This document shows, piece by piece, positions 58,036-64,000 of a DNA stretch of 64,000 nucleotides (position 1 is its first letter; each line of letters starts with the position of its first letter). The notes beneath the pieces are model-generated. The model did no database searches. It was not told where the DNA came from and saw only the letters and a list, made by a program, of their open reading frames with translations. The position numbers and the translations under genes were made by a program. This DNA comes from Anaerolineae bacterium (GTDB taxonomy: Bacteria > Chloroflexota > Anaerolineae > Aggregatilineales > UBA3940), in contig JAFGOY010000002.1 in NCBI GenBank assembly GCA_016926255.1, positions 62,001 to 126,000 of the forward strand, written 5' to 3'.

Positions 58036-58425
58036 TCACCTCGAACCAATCTCGCGTTCATAAGCCTGCACCAGGTGGTCGATCTCATCGCGGGTACGGC
58101 GCAGGTTGTCGATCCAGTCGGCGAGATGCTGTTCGCCAGCGGGGAGTATCCGGTATACCCGCCGCTGCGGCCCCTGGCTTTCCTCGCCCGTACGGGACGC
58201 TACCCACCCCGCTTCCTCCATCTCACGCAGGGCACGGTAGACCAGGCTGGGATCGATCCCCCTGCCCCTGAAGCCGAACTCGTCAAGCCCATCGAGCAGG
58301 CTGTAGCCATGACCTTCACCCCGGTACAGCAGGAACAGCAGACAGGGCCGCAGGAAGTTCATCACCCCCTGGCGGCGTCCCTGACCGCGCCCTCGTCCGC
58401 GCCCGCCTCCTCGTCCACCTGGCAT
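58036..58425 (-). CDS. PadR family transcriptional regulator
   Basis: The ATG at 58425 follows GGAGGATCGGTCT. 129 aa: an Arg/Gly-rich N-terminus (PGGRGGGRGRGRGQGRRQG), then the PadR winged helix 'LRPCLLFLLYRGEGHGYSLLDGLDEFGFRGRGIDPSLVYRALREMEEAGWV', with a C-terminal helix for dimerisation. First gene of the eight-gene cluster ending at 53877, so it most likely autoregulates it in response to a small molecule or redox state. Confidence 0.87.
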   Translation of the reverse strand: MPGGRGGGRGRGRGQGRRQGVMNFLRPCLLFLLYRGEGHGYSLLDGLDEFGFRGRGIDPSLVYRALREMEEAGWVASRTGEESQGPQRRVYRILPAGEQHLADWIDNLRRTRDEIDHLVQAYEREIGSR

Positions 58426-58471
58426 AGACCGATCCTCCACACTAGTCGACTTTCGTCTATAGGATAATTGT

Positions 58472-58699
58472 CTATTGACAAAAAGTCAATAGCACCCGGA
58501 GTGCATCTGCTTGAAACAGGTATGGAATTGAGCGGAGGAAAACCAAACTACAAATTTCACAGATATTTATCCGCGAATTGCGCGAATAAATTGACGGCCC
58601 GGTTTGCGTGGGGCCATCACCACTGATACGATAGTCCCTGGGCCGGACACTTCCAAAACATGAGCCTTTGATATAAAAGTCCTGCTGTACGGATGGCAT
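58472..58699 (-). other. gap with a decayed coding fragment
   Basis: Minus-strand reading of about 58600-58655 gives GSVRPRDYRISGDGPTQTG, matching the fragment at about 50304-50362 (SGSVRPNDNPISGDDSTQPG). Upstream part 58540-58590 shares 'CCGCGAATTGCGCGAAT' with the repeat at about 40060-40105. No intact gene. The gap also must carry the divergent promoters of padR and the J-domain gene. Confidence 0.45.
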
Positions 58700-58705
58700 T
58701 TACTA

Positions 58706-59608
58706 ATGAAAAACTACTACCGCATCTTACAAGTTGACCCACAAGCTGAACAAGAAGTAATCGACGGTGCCTATAGACGGCTAATGCGCAAATACCATCC
58801 AGACGTTTTAACACCGGAAGAACGTAATTCAGAAAAGGTTCTACGCAAGGTTCAGGAGTTTAATGAAGCCTATGAAATATTAGGTGATGTCCAGAAACGG
58901 CAAGAATATGATCGTCTCTATTCTGAGGAGACCCAACAGGATTCCGAACCTTCAATCGAAACGATTTCTGCCCCGGCTAAGGCTGAAATCGAGGAACGGA
59001 TTTACCTGGTAAAATGCTCAACAACAAGAAGAACGTTCAAATTGCGGCTGGGACGGCGGAAAGGGTGGAGTGGCCCATTTGTGGTAATGGGAATAGAGCC
59101 GCTGGAAGAGCCTCAGGCTTTACCGGTACCAACTAAAGGCAAACGCACCGGCGGATTCATGAAGCAGTTCAGGGCTTCCCTTTCTCGCAAACATAACAAT
59201 TCCACCATAATCGACCGTCAAGCTCTACCTGACTCAGATGAACTTGTACAAAGCCTTTATGATGAGGCAAACACATTGGGGATGGGCGATATAAATTGGG
59301 CAGGTCTCCGGTGTCCAGATTGTGCGGGGCAGATTACCAACCCGAATGGCACAACCGCGACCTGGAGCATGTGCGGGACGTGCCATCACTTGAAGTGTGT
59401 TGGTAATGTAAAGAAAAGACCAGATGGTTACTATTCTCATTGTCCATGGTGTGGTGCAACAAACAAGTTCACTCGTTCCGTAGCTACCGGCACCAAGGAT
59501 CAATCGATTCTTCGTGGCAAATATGACGAGAAAAGAGTAGAAGAACGTGAGTTGCAGCACCTGTCTGATCAAGAACATAAGTTGTTAGACAGCGAGGATC
59601 ACCAATAA
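58706..59608 (+). CDS. J-domain protein with C-terminal zinc ribbon
   Basis: 300 aa. An N-terminal J domain (about 3-70, 'YYRILQVDPQAEQEVIDGAYRRLMRKYHPDV') has the HPD motif at 31-33. A charged linker follows. The C-terminal part holds 'LRCPDCAGQI', 'WSMCGTCHHLKCVG' and 'SHCPWCGATNKF', three Cys pairs of a zinc ribbon. The last resembles the TerY-C metal-binding domain of TerY-P conflict/phosphorylation systems, although no TerY, kinase or phosphatase gene lies near. Not a general DnaJ (no G/F region). Function unknown. AT-richer than the neighbourhood. Confidence 0.75.
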   Translation: MKNYYRILQVDPQAEQEVIDGAYRRLMRKYHPDVLTPEERNSEKVLRKVQEFNEAYEILGDVQKRQEYDRLYSEETQQDSEPSIETISAPAKAEIEERIYLVKCSTTRRTFKLRLGRRKGWSGPFVVMGIEPLEEPQALPVPTKGKRTGGFMKQFRASLSRKHNNSTIIDRQALPDSDELVQSLYDEANTLGMGDINWAGLRCPDCAGQITNPNGTTATWSMCGTCHHLKCVGNVKKRPDGYYSHCPWCGATNKFTRSVATGTKDQSILRGKYDEKRVEERELQHLSDQEHKLLDSEDHQ

Positions 59609-59619
59609 TAATGGGTACG

Positions 59620-59725
59620 ATAATCTGTGCCCTCGTTTTGTGCGTGATGGATAACCCCCTCTGGCCGACTGCGTCGCCCATCTCCCCCAGTATTGGGGGC
59701 GATCAAGGTTGGGCTGGTTTGATAC
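59620..59725 (+). repeat. dispersed repeat family R1, copy i
   Basis: GGGTACGATAATCTGTGCCC, 'TTTTGTGCGTGATGGATAAC', CCCCCTCTGG, stem CGAC/GTCG, CATCTCCCCCAG, TATTGGGGGCGATCAAGG and TTGGGCTGGTTTGATACG. Closely matches copies b (43413) and d (43680), and its 5' part matches 53641-53690. Nothing coding is seen in 59609-60062. Confidence 0.7.
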
Positions 59726-59746
59726 GATTACGGATGAACACAAAAA

Positions 59747-59764
59747 GGCGGCCAGTGGGCCGCC
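59747..59764. terminator. GC-rich hairpin in the J-domain/SDR gap
   Basis: GGCGGCC (59747-59753), loop AGTG, GGCCGCC (59758-59764), with five As before and CTTATT after. It resembles the terminator at 46303. Confidence 0.6.
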
Positions 59765-59979
59765 CTTATTCATTCGGCTGTATCTATTCGACAGGTCACG
59801 AACGCCGATTCCACCTGTAGGGGCATCCCTTGTGGCCGACCGAAGGTCGACCCCAGGGCGGGCGACGACCTTCGGTCGTACAGACCCGCCCCTACGAGAT
59901 GGGATCGCTTCAAGAATCGCCAGAATCACAAGATTCATTTATTGCACAGCCCAATGCAACGCCGCCCCCTTCTTTCTCC

Positions 59980-60027
59980 TTGACAACTGACCAGGGGTCA
60001 TTTATACTATCAACTGACCAGCGGTCA
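59980..60027 (+). promoter_or_regulatory. SDR promoter with two palindromic operators
   Basis: TTGACA (59980-59985) and TATACT (60003-60008) with a 17-bp spacer. TGACCAGGGGTCA (59988-60000) occupies the spacer and TGACCAGCGGTCA (60015-60027) follows the -10; both are TGACC-N3-GGTCA palindromes, 27 bp start to start. The embedding AACTGACC...GGTCATTTAT is repeated too. Typical TetR-family operators, but no TetR gene lies beside them. Confidence 0.85.
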
Positions 60028-60062
60028 TTTATCCGAATAATCATAACACTGGAGGGTCGTTA

Positions 60063-60836
60063 GTGAACAACGTCGCATTGATTACCGGTGCAAGCAGCGG
60101 CATTGGCCTGGAGCTTGCCCGGCAGTTCGCTAAAGATAACTACGACCTGGTGCTCGTCGCCCGGCGCAAAGAAAAACTTGACGCCCTCGCCGCCGAACTC
60201 AGCGATCAGCATGGCATCGAGGTGATGGTGCTGCCAAAAGACCTTTCCGATCCCGCCGCGCCCTGTGAAATCCACGACGAGTTGCAGCAGGCCGGAGTCG
60301 AAGTCGAGGCGCTGGTCAACAACGCGGGGATCAGCGTTTATGGGCCGCTGGCCGAATCCGACTGCGGGAAAAACCTGGACGTGATGCAGATCAACGTCAA
60401 TGCTCTGACGCACCTGACGCACCTGTTCCTCCCCGCAATGGTCGAGCGCGGGCACGGGAAAATCGTCAATATCGGCTCGACCGGCTCGTTTGCCCCCGGC
60501 CCGCTCAACTCGGTCTACTGCGCGACCAAAGCCTACGTCCTGAGCTTCACCGAGGCAGTCGCCGAAGAGCTGCGGGGCACCGGCGTCACCGCCACAGTCA
60601 TCTGTCCCGGTGCGACTCATACCGAGTTCGCCGGGAAATACGGCGTCGAAGATACGCCGATCTTCCAGCACTCGATGAGTGCCGCACAGGTCGCCGAGAT
60701 CGGCTACCGGGCGGTCAGGCGCGGTCGGAGAGTCGTCGTCACCGGCTTCCGCAACCAACTGCTGGCCTACTCGATTCCCTTTGCGCCGCGCAGCATCGTC
60801 GCCAGGGTCAGCAAGCGGTTGATGAGTAATGCATAG
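60063..60836 (+). CDS. short-chain dehydrogenase/reductase
   Basis: 257 aa from a GTG with GGAGGGTCGTTA upstream. TGASSGIG (8-15), NNAG (86-89), Ser139/Ser142, Tyr152 and Lys156 (YCATK) form the classical SDR set. 'LVLVARRKEKLDALAAELSDQHGIEVMVLPKDLSD' suits the DltE/YqjQ-like subgroup, NADP-preferring by the ARRKEK basic residues. Substrate unknown. Controlled by the double operator upstream and ended by the terminator at 60860. Confidence 0.88.
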   Translation: MNNVALITGASSGIGLELARQFAKDNYDLVLVARRKEKLDALAAELSDQHGIEVMVLPKDLSDPAAPCEIHDELQQAGVEVEALVNNAGISVYGPLAESDCGKNLDVMQINVNALTHLTHLFLPAMVERGHGKIVNIGSTGSFAPGPLNSVYCATKAYVLSFTEAVAEELRGTGVTATVICPGATHTEFAGKYGVEDTPIFQHSMSAAQVAEIGYRAVRRGRRVVVTGFRNQLLAYSIPFAPRSIVARVSKRLMSNA

Positions 60837-60859
60837 CAGCCTCTCAAGCGATCAAAAAG

Positions 60860-60884
60860 ACGCCCTCAAACGAGGGCGTTTTTT
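60860..60884 (+). terminator. Rho-independent terminator after the SDR gene
   Basis: ACGCCCTC (60860-60867) pairs with GAGGGCGT (60872-60879), loop AAAC, followed by five to six Ts. It separates the SDR from the sulfur operon. Confidence 0.92.
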
Positions 60885-61017
60885 GTTCTGGCAGCCCAAA
60901 AATGATAGCTATGCCAGATCGCATGATATTTATCCGATCAAAATTTGCAATCCGCATTATATTTACGATATTATATATTTAGATATGTATATATATCACT
61001 AAATAAAAGAGATGCCC

Positions 61018-61365
61018 ATGACCGAACTGCCTCAAAAAGAAATATACAAACTGCTGGCCCACATATTCGGCGCAATGTCTGACCCCAGCCGTGTGCAGAT
61101 TTTGTGCGTCCTGAGCAGCAATGCCTCCTGTGTCAACGACCTGTCTAATACCCTTGACCTGACACAGCCAGCCACCTCCCGCCACCTGAAAATCCTGCGC
61201 AACAGCGGGCTGGTCAATGCGGAACGCGATGGCCGTTCGATCAATTATTCGCTGGCCGACCCCCGCATTGTCGACATCCTCAGGACCGCCCGTGACATCC
61301 TGGCCGATCAGCTGGAAAGCCAGGGGCAGCTCAGCCAGGACGTCCGATTTCAGATTCGTTCGTAA
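61018..61365 (+). CDS. ArsR/SmtB family regulator
   Basis: The ATG at 61018 is chosen because AAGAG stands seven bases upstream; an ATG two codons earlier has no room for a ribosome site. 115 aa: 'IFGAMSDPSRVQILCVLSSNASCVNDLSNTLDLTQPATSRHLKILRNSGLVNAERDGRSINYSL' is a complete ArsR winged helix. Two Cys (in 'ILCVL' and 'ASCVNDL') lie near the alpha-3 region, where thiol or metal sensors have theirs. The next genes encode sulfur enzymes, so it may sense reduced sulfur. Upstream (60960-61000) is a very AT-rich imperfect palindrome, a candidate operator. Confidence 0.88.
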   Translation: MTELPQKEIYKLLAHIFGAMSDPSRVQILCVLSSNASCVNDLSNTLDLTQPATSRHLKILRNSGLVNAERDGRSINYSLADPRIVDILRTARDILADQLESQGQLSQDVRFQIRS

Positions 61366-61389
61366 AGTTAGTCTACGGAGCAGCATTTA

Positions 61390-62622
61390 ATGAAAACCCT
61401 GTTAATCCTGGGAGCGGGCACCGGTGGCACGATGGTTGCCAACAAGATGTCCGAACAACTCGACATGAGCGAGTGGAAGATCATCATCGTCGACCGCGAT
61501 GAGAACCACTACTATCAACCCGGGTTCCTCTTCATCCCCTTCGACATCTACACCCCCGATGACGTCGTCAAGCCCAAGCGCAACTTCATCCCGCCCTGCG
61601 TCACGATGATCCACTCCGATATCGAAGTCATCGAACCCGACCAGAACCGCGTCAAACTCAAACGTGATAACAAAGTCATCAACTACGACTACCTCGTCAT
61701 CGCCACCGGCACCCAGGTTCACCCGGAAGAAATCGAGGGGATGACCGACGGCGGCTGGCATCAGAACATCTTCGACTTCTACACAGTCGAAGGAGCCACC
61801 GCCCTGAGCCGCTATCTGAAATTCTGGAAGGGCGGTCGGCTGGTTCTCAACATTGCCGAAATGCCGATCAAGTGCCCGGTCGCACCGCTTGAATTCATGT
61901 TCCTCGCCGACTGGTACTTCCACGAGCAGGGCATCCGCGACAAAGTCGAACTGGTCTTCTCGACCCCCCTCCCCGGCGCGTTCACCAAGCCGCGCGCATC
62001 TTCCATCATGGGTAACATGCTCGAAGAGAAGGGCATCTATCTTGAACCTGATTTCGCTATTGGCGAGGTCGACTCCACCAACCAGAAGATCATCTCCTTC
62101 GATGGCCGCGAGATCGGCTACGACCTGCTGGTCACCATCCCAACCAACATGGGCGCGGAGGTGATCGACCACTCCGGCATGGGCGACGAACTGAACTACG
62201 TCCCCACCAACAAGCACACCCTCCAATCCGACAAATGGGAAAACGTGTGGGTAATCGGCGATGCGACCAATATCCCGACTTCGAAAGCCGGGTCGGTCGC
62301 CCACTTCGAACTGGAAATCCTGGTCGAGAATATGCTCCACCATATGGAAGGGCTTGAGCCGCGCGCCAAATTCGACGGGCACTCCAACTGCTTCATCGAA
62401 TCGGGCTTCGAAAAAGGCTTCCTGATCGACTTCAACTACGACGTCGAACCACTGCCCGGCAAATACCCGCTGCCCGGCATCGGCCCCTTCTCGCTGCTTC
62501 AGGAATCGCCGGTCAATCACTGGGGCAAGATGATGTTCCGCTGGATTTACTGGAACATCCTGCTCAAGGGCGGCGAGCTGCCCCTCGAATCGCAGATGAC
62601 GATGGCCGGTAAGTGGGCCTAG
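61390..62622 (+). CDS. sulfide:quinone oxidoreductase-like flavoprotein
   Basis: 410 aa. 'LLILGAGTGGTMVANKM' is the FAD-binding GxGxxG; 'YDYLVIATGTQ' and 'VWVIGDATNIPTSKAGSVAHFELEI' are the further FAD/NAD(P)-family blocks. 'IAEMPIKCPVAPLEFMF' contains the conserved central Cys of SQRs; a second Cys stands in 'HSNCFIESG'. The C-terminal 'SPVNHWGKMMFRWIYWNILLKG' is an amphipathic membrane-binding segment. It likely oxidises sulfide or persulfide and passes electrons to quinone. The DUF1641 gene follows after 14 bp. Confidence 0.9.
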   Translation: MKTLLILGAGTGGTMVANKMSEQLDMSEWKIIIVDRDENHYYQPGFLFIPFDIYTPDDVVKPKRNFIPPCVTMIHSDIEVIEPDQNRVKLKRDNKVINYDYLVIATGTQVHPEEIEGMTDGGWHQNIFDFYTVEGATALSRYLKFWKGGRLVLNIAEMPIKCPVAPLEFMFLADWYFHEQGIRDKVELVFSTPLPGAFTKPRASSIMGNMLEEKGIYLEPDFAIGEVDSTNQKIISFDGREIGYDLLVTIPTNMGAEVIDHSGMGDELNYVPTNKHTLQSDKWENVWVIGDATNIPTSKAGSVAHFELEILVENMLHHMEGLEPRAKFDGHSNCFIESGFEKGFLIDFNYDVEPLPGKYPLPGIGPFSLLQESPVNHWGKMMFRWIYWNILLKGGELPLESQMTMAGKWA

Positions 62623-62636
62623 TACAGGAGGCTTTG

Positions 62637-63311
62637 ATGGCTTTACAAACGACAGCCAGCACCGACGAAATCGCCCTGCTGCACCAGAAGGTTGACCGGC
62701 TCACCGAGCTGCTCGAAGCGCAGGAGCGCCGCCAGCAGGAGCTTGAAGAACTCAAGGACGACGTGCTCCCGCTGATGACCCACGCCATGTCATTGACCAT
62801 CGAGGAGTTGGACGATATCGGGATGGCCTTCCGGATGGAAGACCTGCTGTATCTCGCCAAGCGTCTGCTCCGTAACACGACGATGTTCATCAAGCTGATG
62901 GATCAGCTTGAAGCGGTGGCGGCCCTGAGCGAAGAAGCCGAATTGTTAGGTAAGCAGGTCTTCGCCAACCTCGTCGAAACGATGGGCAAGCTAGAAGCAG
63001 AAGGTTACTTCGCCTTCATGCGCGGCGCGTACCATGTGCTCGATGGGGTCGTCCACGCCTTCGATGAGGATGATCTTAAGGCGCTGGGCGACAAAACCGT
63101 CCCAATGATGAAGGGCGCGGTCGATGCCCTCACCGATGAATCGGCAGTGCCGGACAACGTGTCGCTCTTTTACCTCGCCCGCCAGATGAACGATCCACAG
63201 GTTCGGCGGGGGATGGCACGCATGTTAAATCTAGTCAAAGCGATGGGAGAACTGCCGCCAGCGGCGAGTAGTTCGAACGTGAAAGCTGAGACCTCTAACG
63301 CAAGCAAATAG
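62637..63311 (+). CDS. DUF1641 family protein
   Basis: The ATG at 62637 follows ACAGGAGGCTTTG. 224 aa: an N-terminal coiled coil ('IALLHQKVDRLTELLEAQERRQQELEEL') and the DUF1641 core, with 'LMDQLEAVAALSEEAELLGKQVFANLVETMGKLEAEGYFAF' and 'SLFYLARQMNDPQVRRGMARMLNLVKAMGEL'. DUF1641 genes very often accompany SQR-like or formate dehydrogenase-type genes. Function not established; perhaps a scaffold or membrane linker. Confidence 0.88.
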   Translation: MALQTTASTDEIALLHQKVDRLTELLEAQERRQQELEELKDDVLPLMTHAMSLTIEELDDIGMAFRMEDLLYLAKRLLRNTTMFIKLMDQLEAVAALSEEAELLGKQVFANLVETMGKLEAEGYFAFMRGAYHVLDGVVHAFDEDDLKALGDKTVPMMKGAVDALTDESAVPDNVSLFYLARQMNDPQVRRGMARMLNLVKAMGELPPAASSSNVKAETSNASK

Positions 63312-63360
63312 TAATTGGTATAATCTACCGTAAATATCTTAATTGTTAGGAGAATTAGAA

Positions 63361-63675
63361 ATGGCTGAACTAGCACCCGTACTGACCAGTGTGGAATTTG
63401 ATGAAGAAGGTTACATGGTTGATGCCAATGCCTGGACCCCGGAAATTGCCGAAGCAATCGCCGCGAAGCTGGGCCTTGAACTGACCGACCGCCACTGGGT
63501 GGTGATCAATTTTGCCCGCAGCGAATTCGAATCCATCGGCGAGGCACCGACCCTGCGCCGCATCACCAAGCAGACCGACGTCAATACCAAGGAACTTTAC
63601 GCCCTGTTTCCCGGCGGCGCGGCAAAGGTCGCGGCGATGATCTCAGGCCTGGGCAAACCAACCGGCTGCATCTAA
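63361..63675 (+). CDS. DsrC/TusE-family sulfur-carrier protein (single Cys)
   Basis: The ATG at 63361 follows TAGGAGAATTAGAA. 104 aa: 'VEFDEEGYMVDANAWTPEIAEAIAAKLGLELTDRHWVVINFAR' and the C-terminal arm 'FPGGAAKVAAMISGLGKPTGCI'. The penultimate Cys (CysA) is present. The second Cys eleven residues before, present in dissimilatory DsrC, is replaced by Ala, so it should act like TusE as a simple persulfide carrier, not as a DsrC trisulfide substrate. It lies between DUF1641 and DsrE2, completing a sulfur-relay set. Confidence 0.9.
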   Translation: MAELAPVLTSVEFDEEGYMVDANAWTPEIAEAIAAKLGLELTDRHWVVINFARSEFESIGEAPTLRRITKQTDVNTKELYALFPGGAAKVAAMISGLGKPTGCI

Positions 63676-63679
63676 ATCC

Positions 63680-63711
63680 TATCCGAAAATTCACTTCGTT
63701 CGTTTCGGATA
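63680..63711. repeat. TATCCGA hairpin repeat, copy 3
   Basis: TATCCGA (63680-63686) pairs with TCGGATA (63705-63711); interior AAATTCACTTCGTTCGTT. Same element as at 14462 and 16719. It is followed by a 'GTAGGGGCAGGGCTTGTCCC' repeat common in the intergenic gaps. Confidence 0.7.
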
Positions 63712-63842
63712 GGAATGTCAAAGACACCGTTGGTAGGGGCAGGGCTTGTCCCTGCCCAATGGGTACCCACAAGGGTGCCTCTACGAGACGGATCGGATAG
63801 GAAACCAAACGCAAAACGTAGAATTATCTTCTGGAGACAATA

Positions 63843-64000
63843 ATGTCTAATAACGGAAACGGCAGCCGCAAGCTGTGCATCGTCGCCTCGAAAGGCTCAC
63901 TCGACATGGCCTACCCGCCGCTGATCCTGGCGAACGCGGCCCGCATGAGCGGCATCGAGGTCGACATCTTCTTCACCTTCTGGGGCCTCGATATGATCAC
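63843..64000 (+). CDS. DsrE2/DsrE-like sulfur-relay protein, 3' end cut off
   Basis: The ATG at 63843 follows TCTGGAGACAATA. The 52 visible residues include 'RKLCIVASKGSLDMAYPPLILANAARMSGIEVDIFFTFWGL', the highly conserved start of the DsrE2/DsrH-like (PF13686-type) family. These are membrane-associated persulfide carriers typically next to TusA and SQR genes. The rest of the gene is outside the window. Confidence 0.85.
   Translation, partial: MSNNGNGSRKLCIVASKGSLDMAYPPLILANAARMSGIEVDIFFTFWGLDMI

Noticed and set aside
61402-62520. 372-codon open frame antisense to the SQR-like gene
   Set aside because: Shadow frame with unnatural Asp/Val/Gly runs; the sense strand encodes a full flavoprotein with all motifs.
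1-64000. tRNA, rRNA or known riboswitch
   Set aside because: Reading both strands I found no T-loop/acceptor pattern, rRNA core or riboswitch motif I could support. A covariance-model search would be decisive.

Overview
The window looks like a chromosomal segment of a free-living, moderately GC-rich bacterium, most likely Chloroflexota (Anaerolineae-like). This assignment is an inference from gene content: LplABC/CUT1-type sugar importers with lipoprotein binding proteins, a one-polypeptide sensor kinase-receiver-AraC protein fed by a LacI-type sensor, many DUF5615/DUF433 and HicAB modules, an SQR-DUF1641-DsrC-DsrE2 sulfur cluster, a ferredoxin-MinD/COG1433 cluster, and many hairpin-rich intergenic repeats. 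No rRNA, tRNA or marker gene was seen that would fix the taxon.

Layout. 1-14.8 kb: mixed housekeeping and accessory genes. These are a cut-off alpha/beta hydrolase, DUF3795, a low-GC islet with a TRADD-N-associated-type membrane protein, a four-gene overlapping operon (DJ-1/PfpI protein, small membrane protein, lipoprotein, polytopic permease-like protein), a reductive-dehalogenase-like Fe-S protein, a Tag-like glycosylase, PhzF, DUF1684, a methyltransferase-polysaccharide deacetylase pair and a frameshifted EamA transporter. 14.9-31.4 kb: one long minus-strand pectin/uronate locus. A cytoplasmic LacI-kinase-AraC hybrid regulator precedes an oligosaccharide ABC importer, a GH105 unsaturated uronyl hydrolase, an IolB/KduI-type isomerase, KduD, a Gfo/Idh oxidoreductase, tagaturonate epimerase, an AEC transporter, KDPG aldolase and KDG kinase. 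This reads as uptake of unsaturated galacturonides and their conversion through KDG to pyruvate and glyceraldehyde-3-phosphate. 32.3-34.5 kb: a TetR regulator and a GH13 amylase share an identical operator.

34.5-43.4 kb is an accessory region: a BNR lipoprotein, HicAB, a lone receiver protein, two DUF5615/DUF433 toxin-antitoxin-like pairs, and a single-chain MmeI-type restriction-modification enzyme. Three decayed copies of the 3' end of the GH13 gene, all in the same direction, punctuate it and separate the cargo modules. A similar 3'-end copy of the DUF1684 gene follows the methyltransferase-deacetylase pair. This looks like repeated insertion at gene 3' ends and is the most unusual signal in the window.

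44-50 kb: an NfeD-flotillin pair with a His/Asp-rich NfeD loop, then a maltose-type ABC importer. 50.4-53.6 kb: three tandem overlapping lipoprotein genes with FGE-sulfatase domains and near-identical 5' blocks. 53.9-58.4 kb: a PadR-led cluster of ferredoxin, DUF5320, two NifX/COG1433 proteins, two ferredoxin-containing MinD ATPases and a MIP18 protein. 58.7-64 kb: a J-domain zinc-ribbon protein, an SDR under a double palindromic operator, and an ArsR-SQR-DUF1641-DsrC/TusE-DsrE2 sulfur operon running off the end. At least four dispersed repeat families occupy most of the larger intergenic gaps. In several of them hairpin stems change sequence but stay paired.
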